DNA of 64,000 nucleotides from Cydia pomonella (lineage: Eukaryota > Arthropoda > Insecta > Lepidoptera > Tortricidae), in assembly GCF_033807575.1 (NCBI RefSeq), contig NC_084704.1, positions 27,629,968-27,693,967 of the forward strand, written 5' to 3'. Each line of letters opens with the position of its first letter. Positions within the stretch are counted from its first letter, which is position 1. Positions 32,049-43,199 of the stretch are shown here, piece by piece. The position numbers and the translations under genes are program-made. The notes below the pieces were generated by a model, which made no database searches, was not told the DNA's origin, and worked only from the letters and a program-made list of their open reading frames with translations.

Positions 32049-34103
32049 ATGGACAGGTTGGGTATCAAACAATTAAAAATACTTCATTGGAACTCCAGAA
32101 GTCTATTTCCAAAACTAGGTCAACTTATACATTTTTTGCATGGCTGTGATGAAAGTGTCGACATTATACTATTTAATGAAACTTGGCTGACCCCTAGCAA
32201 AATTAACAAATTGCCTGGGTTTACTGTAATTAGAAGAGACTCAAACCATCCCCATGGTGGTGTTGCAATTGCAATTCGTTCCAAATACAAGTTCAGTATT
32301 GTCAACACTTTATCACAGTACCATTTTCAAAATATATTAATTAATATTAACATTCATAATTTTTCTCTAGATTTGTTATGTGTATACGCTCCTCCACCTC
32401 CAAATGGTAAGTTTACTATAGATTCATTGAAAGATACATGTTCAAAATTTGTAAGTAATAATCGTTTGATAATAGGTGACTTCAACGCACATCACTCATC
32501 TTGGAGTTCAAGAGTCAATGATGGAAGGGGTAAAGCTCTTCATGCTTATGTGGAGAATTCTGACTTAATTTGTTTAAATGATGGCACTATCACCACTTTT
32601 GCTCCGTTTGGCCAACAAGGTAATGTTCTGGATTTGGTATTCGCATCCCGAGCTCTTAGTTCTAGTTGTTCGGTATTTGTTCTTGATGATCTTCTTAGTA
32701 GTAATCACTTCCCTTTGCTCATTAGTGTGGTTTTTGACTCGCCCACTCATACATATTATTCTAATAACTTATTTAAGGGTCCAGGTATTAATCTTCAACA
32801 AGATGATAATTCGCTAGCTAAGGTAAATTTTAAAAAGCTTGACTGGTCTAAGTTTAACAAGTTATGTGATGATAAATTTGAAGTTTTTCAATTTGTAAAT
32901 AACCCTCTAGAAAACTATAAGAAGTATTTGAGTATTTTGCATGACATATTAATGACATTTCCTAAAAAGTGTTACCATCACACAAATAAATCCTTAAAAG
33001 CTACCCCGTGGTGGAATGATGAATGTGACCGTGTAGTTTTACAAGCTAAAATTGCCTTACGATCTTACAAACAATATCCTTCTATGGAGAATTACATTAT
33101 ATACAAAAAACTAGATGCTCTAAAGAAAAGAACATTATTTGAAATTAAACGCGTGAGTTGGTTGAATCTTTGTTCCTCCTTTAATCGTATGACATCGAGT
33201 AAAATTATTTGGGACCATATACGTAGATTTAAACATGCAAAACTGAATACCGTTTCTTCATCTTCAAACTTTTTTCAAAATCCTGATAATGTGACATTGT
33301 TTTTAGACAGAATTGTTTCCGAAAATAATCAAGTATCAAATAGTGACCTTAATGATTACTTTGAAAATCGTGGCTGCCCGGAGGCTCAATGGATGGTCAA
33401 CCCATTTTCTATTAGTGAATTTTTAGCCGCATTAGAAAATAAAAAAGAAACTTCACCTGGTCCTGACTTAATTTCTTACAAAGTAATTAAAAACTTACCT
33501 CTTCATGCCAAGACAATACTCTGTAAAATATTTAATGATTTGTGGCAAAGTAATTGTATTCCCCCAACGTGGAAAATGCAACATGTCGTCCCGATACTAA
33601 AACCTTATAAGGATTCTAATTGTGTTGAGTCATATAGGCCAATTTCCTTAACGTCTTGCTTTGCGAAAGTTTTTGAAACCATTTTAAAAAATAGACTTGA
33701 GTGGTTTACAGAAAATAGCAAAGTCATTCCAAGTACTCAATATGGTTTTCGGAAAGGTAAAAGCACGATAGATAACTTAAGTTGTTTAATTGGGGATATT
33801 AAGAACAATTTTCTTTCTAATCAATATACTTTGGCGGTTTTTTTAGACATCAAAGGGGCGTTTGATAACATAGATCACGCATACCTTATTAAAAGTTTAT
33901 CTTTATTAGGGTTTCCTGGTCATATTTTACGCTGGTTATTCAATTTTCTAAACAATCGATCTGTAACTCTAAAAGTTAATAAATCTACATTAATAGGTTC
34001 TAAAGTTTCTACAAAGGGTACTCCTCAAGGTTCTGTATTATCTCCCTCTTATATTCATTCTAAGTTTGGTTTGTTTCATGAAACAAATTCCGTCTTCTGT
34101 TAA
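32049..34103 (+). pseudogene. ORF2 first part: AP endonuclease plus N-terminal reverse transcriptase, ended by a frameshift
   Basis: 684 residues as read, with the true frame lost after about residue 666. An APE-type endonuclease fills about residues 10-225: HWNSRSL, FNETWL (catalytic Glu), a YAPPPP segment, IGDFNAHH, LDLVFAS and SSNHFPLL (catalytic His). This domain nicks target DNA. The RT follows: VVPILKPYKDSNCVESYRPI at about 515, QYGFRKGKSTID at about 572, FLDIKGAFDNIDH (first catalytic Asp) at about 598, and GTPQGSVLSP at 657-666. Beyond it the reading becomes nonsense (SYIHSKFGLF...) and stops at 34103. Omitting one C from the CCC at 34044-34046 would rejoin the frame to the next part. 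The fault could also be an assembly or base-call error. Confidence 0.9.
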
Positions 34104-35844
34104 GCACTTATTTTACGCTGATGATTTGGTTTTATATGTAAATTGTAATGACATAAAAAATGGTGAATCTATTATGAACAGTTGTCTGCGTAATATTCAT
34201 TGCATATTAACAAATTCGCTAAAACTTGAGGTTAATGTTTCCAAAAGTTCTGTAATTCTCTTTTCTCAAAATGGATTACATTATCCTCAAGTTTTATACA
34301 ATTCTAACGTTATTCCTGCTCAGTCTTTTGTCAAATACGTTGGCCTATTTCTTGATTATGATCTTTCTTGGAAAACTCATATTGATTCAATTTCTAAAAG
34401 AGCTGAACTGGGTGTAAACATATTGAAGTCGTTAACTGGAGTAAAATGGGGTGCAGACCCTAAGGTCCTTAAAACAATATATATCGCGACAATTAGAAGT
34501 CATTTTGACTATGGTTGTATGTTTTTTGCTGATGCGAATACCCATCTTTTAAGGAAACTAGATATTATCCAAAATAGGGCCCTACGAATTATTACGGGGG
34601 CTATGATGTCATCTCCAATTAATTCTCTGGAAATAGAGGCTGGCATTGTTCCTTTATTTGTACGCAGATGTTACATCACTGACAAGTATGTTCTTAAATT
34701 AGTTAGTCGTGGTAACGAAGTAATTTATAGATACTTAAATAATATCAATATTCCAAATTATAATTTAATACCGTTTCCTAATTCTTCTTCCATAAGTGAT
34801 GTTATAACTTATTTAAACTTTGAATTTCAAGATATAGTGTATTGGTCTAATTTGCTTCCCTGTTTTGAACATGATTACAATGATATTATGCGAGACGTGG
34901 TTGTTGAACTGGTCAAATTTGAATCGAAATATGACTTTTTGGAGTTTCTTGATGATAAGACTGATTTTGTTAAGTTATATACTGACGGCTCTAAAACTAA
35001 AGATAGGACCAGTTTTGCATTTTTTGACTCTTTTTTGAACATAGGAAAAGTTTTTGAATGTAGTAGTTATTTTTCAGTATTTTCGGCTGAAGTATTAGGC
35101 ATAATTTATGCTTTAGAACATATTCGTAATTATTATATAACTAAAAATAAGTTTTTGATTCTATCTGATTCGATGAGCGCTTTACAAGCGCTTAAAAGTA
35201 AATGTGTAAGTGCATCTGTAAATTATTTAATTTATAAGTTGAGAAGTTGTTTAAGTTCTTTGTTGAATAGAAATATTACTGTTGAATTTTGCTGGGTTCC
35301 GGGACATTCAGGAATTTTTGGCAACGAACTAGTAGACAAGCTTGCCAAATCTACAGAAGATATACAAGTTTGTGATTTAAAAGTACCTCAATCCGATTTA
35401 GTACCTTTTGTTAAAGAACTTATGATTAGACGTTGGAATAACTCATGGTCTAAATCCAAAGAAGTCAAAGGGAAATGGCTTGCAGAAATAGTCCCGGCAC
35501 CCAGCTCCAAGTCGTGGTTTGAATACCAAAGAAAATATGTAGAAAGGGCATTTATTACAACTATATGTAGATTGCGCATTGGTCACGCTCGTTTTCCCGC
35601 ACATTTTTTTAGATTAGAGCTAAGTGATTCTGCTGTTTGTGCACATTGTAATTTTGATGTATGTGATCTTGAACATATTTTTTTCCATTGTCCTTCATTT
35701 AATTTACAAAGGTTATTGTTTGTTGCTATGTGTATGGATACTGGTTTGCAAGTTCTGCCAAATTCAGTACAGGGCCTTATGAAATATCCACAATTATATC
35801 CTGTAATCTATCAATTTGTTACTCATACTATAGGTAGTTTGTAA
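34047..35844 (+). pseudogene. ORF2 second part: RT catalytic end, RNase H and Cys/His motif
   Basis: The frame is open from about 34047, and a non-initiating TTG at 34066 is the first alternative start. It continues the RT with LIFILSLVCFMKQ and then HLFYADDLVLYV, whose Asp pair is the RT active site. The connection, thumb and a YxDKYVLKL-like segment follow. RNase H begins near 34978 with YTDGSKT (Asp). Next come SAEVLGI (Glu, about 35085), ILSDSMSAL (Asp, about 35160) and WVPGHSGIFGNELVDKLAK (His and last Asp, about 35295-35350). All four acidic residues and the His are kept. The C-terminus carries CAHCNFDVCDLEHIFFHC (about 35640-35690), the usual Cys/His motif. It ends at TAA 35842-35844. 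Apart from the upstream single-base shift no lesion is seen. Confidence 0.9.
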
Positions 35845-35990
35845 ATATTGTAAATATCTCATGTAACTATTAGATTCGTGTCTCATTTTTATGTGAATTA
35901 GTTATAAGTACTTATGTTACTTTTGTATTTCATGCTTGAGCTGATGGCCTAGTTGCCAATGCTCGTAATAAATAAAAAAAAAAAAAAAAA

Positions 35991-36001
35991 AACAGTATGC
36001 G
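35991..36001. repeat. Target-site duplication of the full-length retrotransposon, right copy
   Basis: AACAGTATGCG directly follows the poly(A) and matches 30726-30736. Confidence 0.8.
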
Positions 36002-36515
36002 TGTTTTTTTTTTTATAAAAAAAAACGGTTTTTATAATTTGTTTGGGTAATTATCCTGTTTTATTATATATCGGTATGTCACATATTTATTAGTAATCTA
36101 ATAAGTTGGATTGTACAAATTACTTATAACTTGGCTCCAAAGAGAAAACTTTTATTAACAAAATTAAGACGAAAGTACACGCAAATGAAAGAAACCCATC
36201 AAAGAGTTGTACAGCGAAGAGGTTGAAACAAGTAGCAAGAAATACTTCGACAAAGAAAATAGTAATTACTTCAAGAAATGTAATTACACCGGGTTCTTTG
36301 TGAAAACGAATAGAATGCAGCTTAGAGGTTCACTTAGAAATGGCTTTAGTCACGTGAGACGGACGCTGCGTGAAACAAGATTGGAACAATGGAAGACAAT
36401 ATTTAAGTGGAAAGGGGACGATCACTTTTCGATACAAAGGTAGTCTTCATTTTCCTCTGGATATTGACATAATGGAAAACATTTTCACACAATTTGATGT
36501 ATTTTCTTCTTCTTC
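36002..36515. other. Spacer, no supported gene
   Basis: T- and A-rich at first. A 78-residue frame (36207-36443) shows no family motif. Confidence 0.4.
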
Positions 36516-36519
36516 TTTT

Positions 36520-36649
36520 AAAATATGGCTTCCATCAAATCTATGATGATTTTGCCAATGTCAAGTTTCGTTGCAAGTTTTAAGTGTGCTCGTAGAGCAT
36601 GACGTTGTTCAGTAGTTGCTTTTAGTAAAGAGATAGCTGGACTTTACTA
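36520..36649 (-). other. Coding-looking short minus-strand frame of unknown origin
   Basis: On the minus strand about 42 residues read SPAISLLKATTEQRHALRAH, then LKLATKLDIGKIIIDLMEAI, ending F and TAA near 36520. The composition (helix-like, mixed charged and hydrophobic, no low complexity) is more protein-like than other frames nearby. A stop lies just upstream of it. It overlaps a 13-bp inverted repeat, GCTTTTAGTAAAG (36618-36630 and 36642-36654). It could be the last exon of a gene, a transposase tail or chance. I do not recognise it. Confidence 0.3.
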
Positions 36650-36654
36650 AAAGC

Positions 36655-39391
36655 CACGATGGATTGCCGGATGTTGATTAAAACATGGTTAAACGCGTTT
36701 CAAGATTAGTTTTTCATTAACTGCACACTTCCACGATAGTTCACTGCATAATAAGCTATCAATATTACACTTTGAACAACATAAATGAGCAAAACACAAA
36801 AAAATATTCTCGAGACGTCTTCGCCATCTTGAATCTCAACGACAACCCCCTGATGTATTTTCATCTGTGCCCGCTGCTTGATTTTTTCGATTTTTAAATT
36901 TAGAAGCGAACGAATTCCATTTTTTTTTTTTAAAACCTCCTAATTCTTATAATTATTCAAAAATCGAAAACAATCAAACGAGTGGGTATAGATGTGGTTG
37001 ATATACATCAAATCGTAACAGCAAATGGATATTTGTGTTATTTGAGTAAAGATAATTATATTCTTTATATTATAGTTTATTATTTAATTCTGTCACAGGT
37101 ATTTTATACTTACTAGAAGACTCCAACCTTTACAATTGAACCCTGTATTATTAACAAATAAAACATTTTTCATCGATGGATGGAGGACAATTTTTTGGTG
37201 TAATCGTACAAAATTCAGTCGATTTACTGTATACCAATTAAAAGAATTTTCGTAAAATAAAATATTTATTTAACATAAAAGAGATAATTTCTTAAAAACA
37301 AATGTTGCACTTTAGCTATATTGCACATTTTGCAATTAATATATGTACTTATTAAATTAAAATATTAAAAATCTACTTTAATAATATCATTGTCGCTCTC
37401 TTATTGTAACTTTGGCCTTGTAATTAACGATATAGCTCGTTAAGCTAATTTAGGTGCTTATTAAAATTTCGAGAATTTTTGGTCATATGAAATATTTAGT
37501 TCTATACATATAATTTGGTTGCATGAGAAAAAAAAAAAGAAACCATGATTGAAAAAAAAAAAAAAAAAAAACAAAAAAAAAAACGGTAAGTACACAAGTA
37601 ACTAACTATTGAAATATTTTCTAGAAGTTGTCGTTTTGCTTGAGCGGTGAAACGAATTCCAAATTGCACTATTTTATCAAATGAAATATAATTTAATTTT
37701 ACTTTTACCCGACTAAGGTAACGAAAAGGAGAGTTATGATTTTTATTTTACCGGTACGTATGCGGCTTTCTATGGTTATTAAAAACCTTTTGCCTTTATT
37801 TTTGTCTTGATTTATTTTTAATGGAATATGAAAAACAAAATTGTAAATATAAATTGCATTCAATATATTATTTTATGGCCATGGACTTCTTAGATAGGTA
37901 CTGTGATTGCAAATTGAAAGTTGTCGACGACGTCGTGACGAGTACAAATATAACAGGAAATATACCAATTTTATAATAATGTTCCACAATTTTTCAATTG
38001 AGGTGGTTAACATTCATCAGCTATACTAAAAAATAAAAAAGTGCAATGGACATAAATACTCATGGCTGTATTTTTTCGCATGTGGTTAATTCAGAGGTTT
38101 ATTTAATGTTAACTAATATTAAATTTTAAACCACCTAAAAACCACAATGTTTTCAACATTTCCTTCGTTTTATTTATAGTAATGAATTGTTATTGTGAAA
38201 GCACATACATTTTAATACCATATTGATTTCTGGTATTATGAAGGTATGGAAACGTTATTTACTCGTAATGCTGTGGTTAGATTTAGATTTATTTATATGA
38301 AATTTCGTCAAAGAAAATTGATTAATTACAAACAATTATATGTACAATGTCTAGAAATATAGTATAAACATACAAGTACCTACAGTACAGTCAATACCGC
38401 TGAAGCGCATTTTCACATTGAAACACTTCTAACTTTTTTTTTCTTCTACTATATAAGAAAATACTTCTTGTCAAATTTCGTGGTGGAAATAGATGGGTAA
38501 ACGAGAAGTTAGTAGATATTTTTGTGTGAAATATGCGACATGAACATACGTATATTTTAGTTGTATTGGCTTAGAAGTTAATTTTTGTTGTCAGCTTTGA
38601 GGGAAAGACCTGAGAATTTTATATTAATTTCAATTCGATACGTGCTCTTAAGAAAATTCTCTTGACAAACGCTTGGACTCCCCTTTTTGGTACGAAACCT
38701 AAAAGTGTTTCATGGCCTCAATACTGTCGCATGAAATTTAAATTTGGTTTAAAATCGACTGCGACACCGCTTTGTACACAATATGCAGACAGCTACCCGT
38801 TCTAGTAACCTAATCGTTGCCAACTGGAAGTGATTACTTCATTCATTTGATTTTTTACGACTTATTTTGTGTTGAATCTAAATGATTCTTATCAAAGCAT
38901 GACGTAGCAAACACGCTATCGCTTATTCGCTTCGAAAAGTAAATTGCTAAGTGAGAAAGAAGTATTAAATCTTATATTTCGTATAGATAAGTATCTACTT
39001 ATCGAACCGACTTGATAACATAAAAAATATACTAATAAATTACTTATAGCATACATTTTTGTACGTGGCTGGTTGTTGGTTCAACTTGTCCTCAATCTTT
39101 GACAAGTTAAAAAAATATCTACTACTGTCGATCCTAACTAAGTCTATCGTCTATATAGTTATGACTCCCACAGCCCACAGCTGAGGCAAATCAAACTGAA
39201 TCTTATACAAAAACATTCGCCGAGCATGCAAAAATACTTAAAACAGACAAAATTATGTAGGAACTCGCACCACATATTGTACACCAAGCTGCAAAATTGC
39301 ATGACCACTTTATGAATTGATTTAATATATAATTTGCACATTTGCAGCTCGCTGTAAGTACTTACATGCAAATGATACTTAAGTATATTGT
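36655..39391. other. Long AT-rich spacer
   Basis: Contains a long interrupted A tract at 37528-37583 and many short A/T runs. The 95-residue minus frame at 39159-39446 has no recognisable domain. No repeat family with a second copy in the window was found. Confidence 0.45.
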
Positions 39392-39832
39392 TAGGTTTAG
39401 TTGTACAATGGGCTGTGCTCTGAGGAATTGTTTGACATGATGCCAACGGCCACTTTCTATCACCGCACCACTCACCGTCGGCAGGGTGTTCATCCTCACA
39501 CCTTAGAACCTAAATGGTCTCGTATTGTGCGGTTCAAGAGGAATTTCCTCCTCAGACGCTCCGGCTGTGGAATGAGCTCCCTTCCGAGGTTTTCCCGAGG
39601 GTCTACAGTATGGGGTTCTTCAAAAAAGGAGTGTACAGGTTTTTAAAGGGTCGGCGACGCGCATGTAACACCTCTGGAGTTGCAGGCTACGGTGACTGCT
39701 TACCATCAGGCGGGCCGTATGCTTGTTTGCCACCGTCGTGGTATAAAAAAAGGCGTCCATAGGCTGCGGTGAATGCTTACCATTAGGCGGGCCATATGAT
39801 TGTTTGCCACCGTCGTGGTATAAAAAAAAAAT
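39392..39832 (+). pseudogene. LINE RT C-terminus and 3' UTR, with the tail duplicated in tandem
   Basis: The frame from about 39401 reads YNGLCSEELFDMMPTATFYH, then RTTHRRQGVHPHTLEPKW and VRFKRNFLLR. The reading shifts frame near 39540 to RLWNELPSEVFP and FKKGVYRFLKGRRRACN. This is the CR1-group C-terminus seen also at 40546-41088. The 3' UTR (CTGCTTACCATCAGGCGGGC, GTTTGCCACCGTCGTGGTAT, A run) occurs twice in a row, at 39684-39750 and 39761-39832. One frameshift and 5' truncation make it a pseudogene. Confidence 0.8.
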
Positions 39833-40425
39833 TGCCTTTCTTCATATTCAGTCGGGTAAGGAGCTTTTCTATACAAAGTGAGCTATAAGGCTATAACACT
39901 TATTATCTACCTACGTCGCAACAACCGATCCCGAAATCAAGATTCTTCAAGAATCAGGTCACACGTCGTCAAGTCGTCTAAGTTTCTTCCAGGGCTTCTA
40001 TTTCTAGCGCGGGAAGATTTAACTGGAATCACTTTGAAAGGCAGCGCGGGTGCGCCAAATGGCCAGCCCGGGGAATAAATTGCGCGTAATTTTATTACCG
40101 GTCCCTTAACAGGGAAACTTTGAACTAGCACGAGGTGGGCGGGAACTGTCCACTGTCGAGAATCCCACGCGTGCGGCATTTGTTGTTGGAAAATGATTTC
40201 TAATTTAATTGCCACTGTTTGAAATCGTAAAGTGGACGCTTTTTGAACTCGGACAAAGTGTGTTGAAATTAATACAAAACTAAGTACCTATTTTAAACGT
40301 GGATGGGTCAGTCTTATTGGGCGTCAATTATAGAATAAATATGTACCCAACCTTGTGCTACTTCGATATGAAACAATCATATTTGTACCACTGCCATAAA
40401 TAGTCTTGAGAGCACCTCGTTTTGA
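39833..40425. other. Spacer, no supported gene
   Basis: Frames at 39878-40078 (+) and 39937-40215 (-) are mirror readings of the same GC-richer stretch and show no family motif. Confidence 0.4.
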
Positions 40426-40429
40426 GAGC

Positions 40430-41145
40430 ACTCCCCTGACTGCCACACCCGGTATCGGAATCCTTGGCGTCGACATCTCGAGTGAAGTCCAGTTCCGCGG
40501 CCATCTATAGAGGGTAAGGCTAAATTAGCCTCAAAAAAGCTCGGTGTGCTCAACAGATCGAGACAGTATTTCACACCGGCCCAACGCCTACAGCTTTATA
40601 AGGCGCAGGTGCGCCCGCACATGGAATACTGTTCTCATCTATGGGCAGGGGCACCCCAGTACCAGCTTCTCCCTCTGGACCGCATCCAACGAAGAGCGAC
40701 TCGAATTGTCGACTGCCAGTGTATTTCGGATCGGCTTGACTCCTTGGCGCTGCGTAGAGATGTGGCCTCGCTCTGCATTTTCTATCGCATGTACAACGGG
40801 GAGTGCTCCGAGGAATTGTTCGGATTAATCCCTGCCGCTTCTTTTCGCCATCGCCCTACGCGACAACATTTCCATCCTCATCACTTAGATGGTTGGCAGT
40901 CCTCAACTGTGCGTTTTTCCAGGAACTTTCTGCCTCGCACAGCTAAACTGTGGAATGAACTGTCGCCTGCGGTATTTCCGGACCGATACGACCTTCAAAC
41001 CTTCAAGAAAAGAGCGTACTCCCATCTCAAAGGCCGGCAACGCACTTACAACCCCTCTGGTGTTGCAGGTGTCCATGGGCGGCGGTAATCGCTTACCATC
41101 AGGTGATCCGTCTGCTCGTTTGCCTCCTCTACCATAAAAAAAAAA
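40430..41145 (+). pseudogene. 5'-truncated CR1-group LINE: RT C-terminal region and 3' UTR
   Basis: The first part (about 40465-40545) reads GIGILGVDISSEVQFRGHL with a stop and a shift before KAKLASKKLGVLNRS. From 40546 a clean 180-residue frame gives QYFTPAQRLQLYKAQVRPH, MEYCSHLWAGAPQYQ, IQRRATRIVD, LALRRDVASLCIFYRMYNG, ECSEELFGLIPAASFRHR and LPRTAKLWNELSPAVFP. This is the region after the RT catalytic core in CR1/Jockey-group LINEs. The 3' UTR (GTGTCCATGGGCGGCGG, CGTCTGCTCGTTTGCC) ends in about 10 A at 41135-41145. The long open frame suggests a recent insertion. The same 3' end occurs as a fragment at 6775-6888. Confidence 0.85.
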
Positions 41146-41484
41146 TAGTAGGTATCACAGAAAATGTAATCATAGTGTCGTATTAGAATTTCACAATAAA
41201 TATAGGCTAAAGATATTGTGATATAACAACAGAATAGTTACTTCGTTGTTAAATCCCTATAATGTCTGTTACCTATACAACATCATCGTGTGACAGGGAT
41301 AATATGATATTATTCATAGTGTTTTATTATTTTGTCTCTGTTGCACAATGTTATATGCCGTTATATACATACATTTTGTAAATAACATTTATTTTATTTT
41401 GTTTTGTCTTTTTTATGTTAACCTGTTTATGTGCAATAAAGTGACATACATACATACCAGTCAGTGTGGGACCACCATTACAAC
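41146..41484. other. Spacer with a retroelement-like tail near 41431-41458
   Basis: GTGCAATAAAGTGACATACA followed by a CATA repeat has the look of a LINE or SINE 3' end. Nothing else was recognised. Confidence 0.4.
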
Positions 41485-41611
41485 TTCACAGAGAACGAGG
41501 GTGCGAAGTGTTAGGGTTGGTAACGCGCATGTAACTCATCTGGAGTTTCAGGCGTAGATTATTGTCTACGGAGACTGCATATCATCAGGCGTAGTATTAA
41601 AAAAAACAGGC
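41485..41611 (+). mobile_element. LINE 3'-end fragment
   Basis: GGTAACGCGCATGTAACTCA, TCTGGAGTTTCAGGCGTAGA, ACGGAGACTGCATATCATCA and a short A run match the reverse complement of 58738-58880. It is a heavily truncated copy without coding sequence. Confidence 0.6.
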
Positions 41612-41868
41612 ATGTAAAGCTCTGACCTCAATTATAATTTAACCCAAGGATTTTTTCGTATACTCGTAAAACGTCATTGGAAGTTAGTTAAAAATGTACC
41701 CTACATACATAATTCACCAAAATCGGTTCAATAGTTTTAGCAATACGATGCCGAGGGTGGAACACATAAAACAGCCATAAAAATTTATAGGCAACATACC
41801 GCCTAGTTTGGTTAGCTATTTGGTTCCTTTAGTTTAGACTATTGGGAGGCCAATTAGAACGTATACTT

Positions 41869-42005
41869 TGACATCAAAATAATATCTAAATAATGGCAAT
41901 TAGTTATTATTCGTGCATAAGTACATTTCGCTCGTATTTACTTCTTCGTAACATGTATTGGTGCGAGCGAGACGCACAGGCGATTAGATATAATTTTGAT
42001 ATCGA
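41869..42005 (+). mobile_element. MITE with ATATCAAAAT-type terminal repeats
   Basis: The left end TGACATCAAAATAATATCTA and the reverse complement of the right end, TCGATATCAAAATTATATCT, match at all but about three positions over about 20 bp. The interior has GTGCGAGCGAGACGCACAGG. A partial relative is at 28650-28771. Confidence 0.6.
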
Positions 42006-42304
42006 AGGGTAAGTTTGATTTGGCCTAAAATATGAATACATCCCAAAATAGTGACAGGGGAAACGAGTGTCATTACCATTGAAAACATATCTTTAATATT
42101 TAAGAGGCTGTCAATAGCCAAAGCACGACGCATCAGCGCACACTGTCTATTTTTATCGGAGTAAATGAGATAGCACTATCACTGTTACTGGGCCCTAAAA
42201 GGGAATACCTAATAAGAAAACTATTTGAAATAAAATAATATGTGGATTATTTGTGTAATATTACTCGTTAGCGGTTTACGTATAAATATTTTGAAATTGC
42301 TATT

Positions 42305-42500
42305 TTAATTATGCATACCAGTCACAAGTTACATTTCTGTCAACACATTTCACGAGAATCGGTCGAAAGACGTCTGGAGGAAAACATTGGGACATATTAC
42401 TAAACATTTTTCCTAAACTGAAACGGTGACCTTCGCTTCGCGATAAGAAATATTTGAAAAAGTAATAAAAAATACTACTTTTCTCAAATAGTTTAGTCAA
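42305..42500 (-). repeat. Dispersed repeat, reverse copy of the 5940-6100 sequence
   Basis: On the minus strand it contains ATATTTCTTATCGCGAAGCG, CAGTTTAGGAAAAATG and GTGTTGACAGAAATG in the same order as 5970-6100. It abuts the TTAGGTAT-word repeat, just as that repeat lies about 1 kb from its partner at 6-7 kb. Confidence 0.6.
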
Positions 42501-42654
42501 TTTGAGATATTTAGTCCATTCGGTATTTCGTTCGTAAAGTATATCTAGCTCAGTTTTCGTTTATATAGTTCGTTAATTCGATGTATCAAGCTTGGGTAAT
42601 TCGTTTATTAGGTATACGATCTTTAGGTATTTCTTGCATTCGGTGAATCAACCT

Positions 42655-42905
42655 TAAGCGCCAATACACACTTCCCGATAACGGGCCTGATAATTTGTTT
42701 TCACGGAATATCAGCACATCGTTAACAATATTTGAAATGTAAAAAATACTTTGTCTCTAATTGCCAAAAATGTTCAATGTTTGATATTTTTGCATATGAA
42801 CCATTTTTTTACATTTCAAATATTGTAAACAATGGGCTGATATTTGGTGAAACGGAACAATATTCTTTCTCGGGCCTGACATCGGGCCTGACTTTAGGTG
42901 CATAA
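42655..42905. mobile_element. MITE with long inverted arms, nested in the TTAGGTAT repeat
   Basis: The left arm (CGGGCCTGATAATTTG, GGAATATCAGCACATCGTTA, ACAATATTTGAAATGTAAAA) and the right arm (TTTTACATTTCAAATATTGT, CAATGGGCTGATATTTGGTG, TCGGGCCTGACATCGGGCCT) are inverted repeats of about 90 bp with some mismatches, around an AT-rich loop. No coding content. The target duplication could not be fixed. Confidence 0.75.
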
Positions 42906-42975
42906 GTATTCTTCGCTCAGGTAAAACGTACATTAGGTATTTAGTTCATTAGGTGTTATCAGTTTAGGTTAATTG

Positions 42976-43062
42976 ATCCTACTCCTCTGGCTCAAAGTGT
43001 ATCTTGGCCACCAACACGACTAGTCGCCACTAATCCCGGTCGTGTGCAGTTTCTCGCCTGTC
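42976..43062 (-). pseudogene. Short LINE RT C-terminal fragment
   Basis: TACTCCTCTGGCTCAAAGTG, ATCTTGGCCACCAACACGAC and CCGGTCGTGTGCAGTTTCTC parallel 24811-24900 base for base with gaps. It is the last about 30 codons of the same RTE-type LINE, now with stops. Confidence 0.6.
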
Positions 43063-43199
43063 AATCCTTAAATAATTCATACTTAGGTGTTTAAAGATTA
43101 GGTGAATCCGAGCATTATAGTTGTATCAACCTTTGGTAAATCGGATTTAGGTATTCTGCTATGTAATCCGTTATTAGTCACCTAATGACGGATTGAAGC

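Larger units (their letters stand above)
30737..35990 (+). mobile_element. Full-length RNase H-bearing non-LTR retrotransposon (I/R1/Jockey group)
   Basis: The element has a 157-bp 5' UTR starting GAAAAAAAAGGGCGGG, ORF1 (30894-32045), ORF2 (32049-35844 with one frameshift) and a 3' UTR of about 130 bp. It ends with a poly(A) run of about 18 at 35973-35990. A 9-11 bp target-site duplication flanks it. An RNase H domain after the RT is known in the I, R1, LOA and related clades and is usually absent from Jockey proper, so I place it in the I/R1-like group without a firm clade. Codon usage is AT-rich like the window. It moves by target-primed reverse transcription. Confidence 0.93.
42501..43170 (+). 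repeat. Dispersed TTAGGTAT-word repeat, interrupted by a MITE and a LINE fragment
   Basis: Words such as TCGGTATTTCGTTCGTAAAG, TTCGTTTATTAGGTATACG, CGTACATTAGGTATTTAG and the ending TTTAGGTATTCTGCTATGTA correspond to 7080-7350. The MITE at 42655-42905 and the LINE fragment at 42976-43062 split it. Confidence 0.6.
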
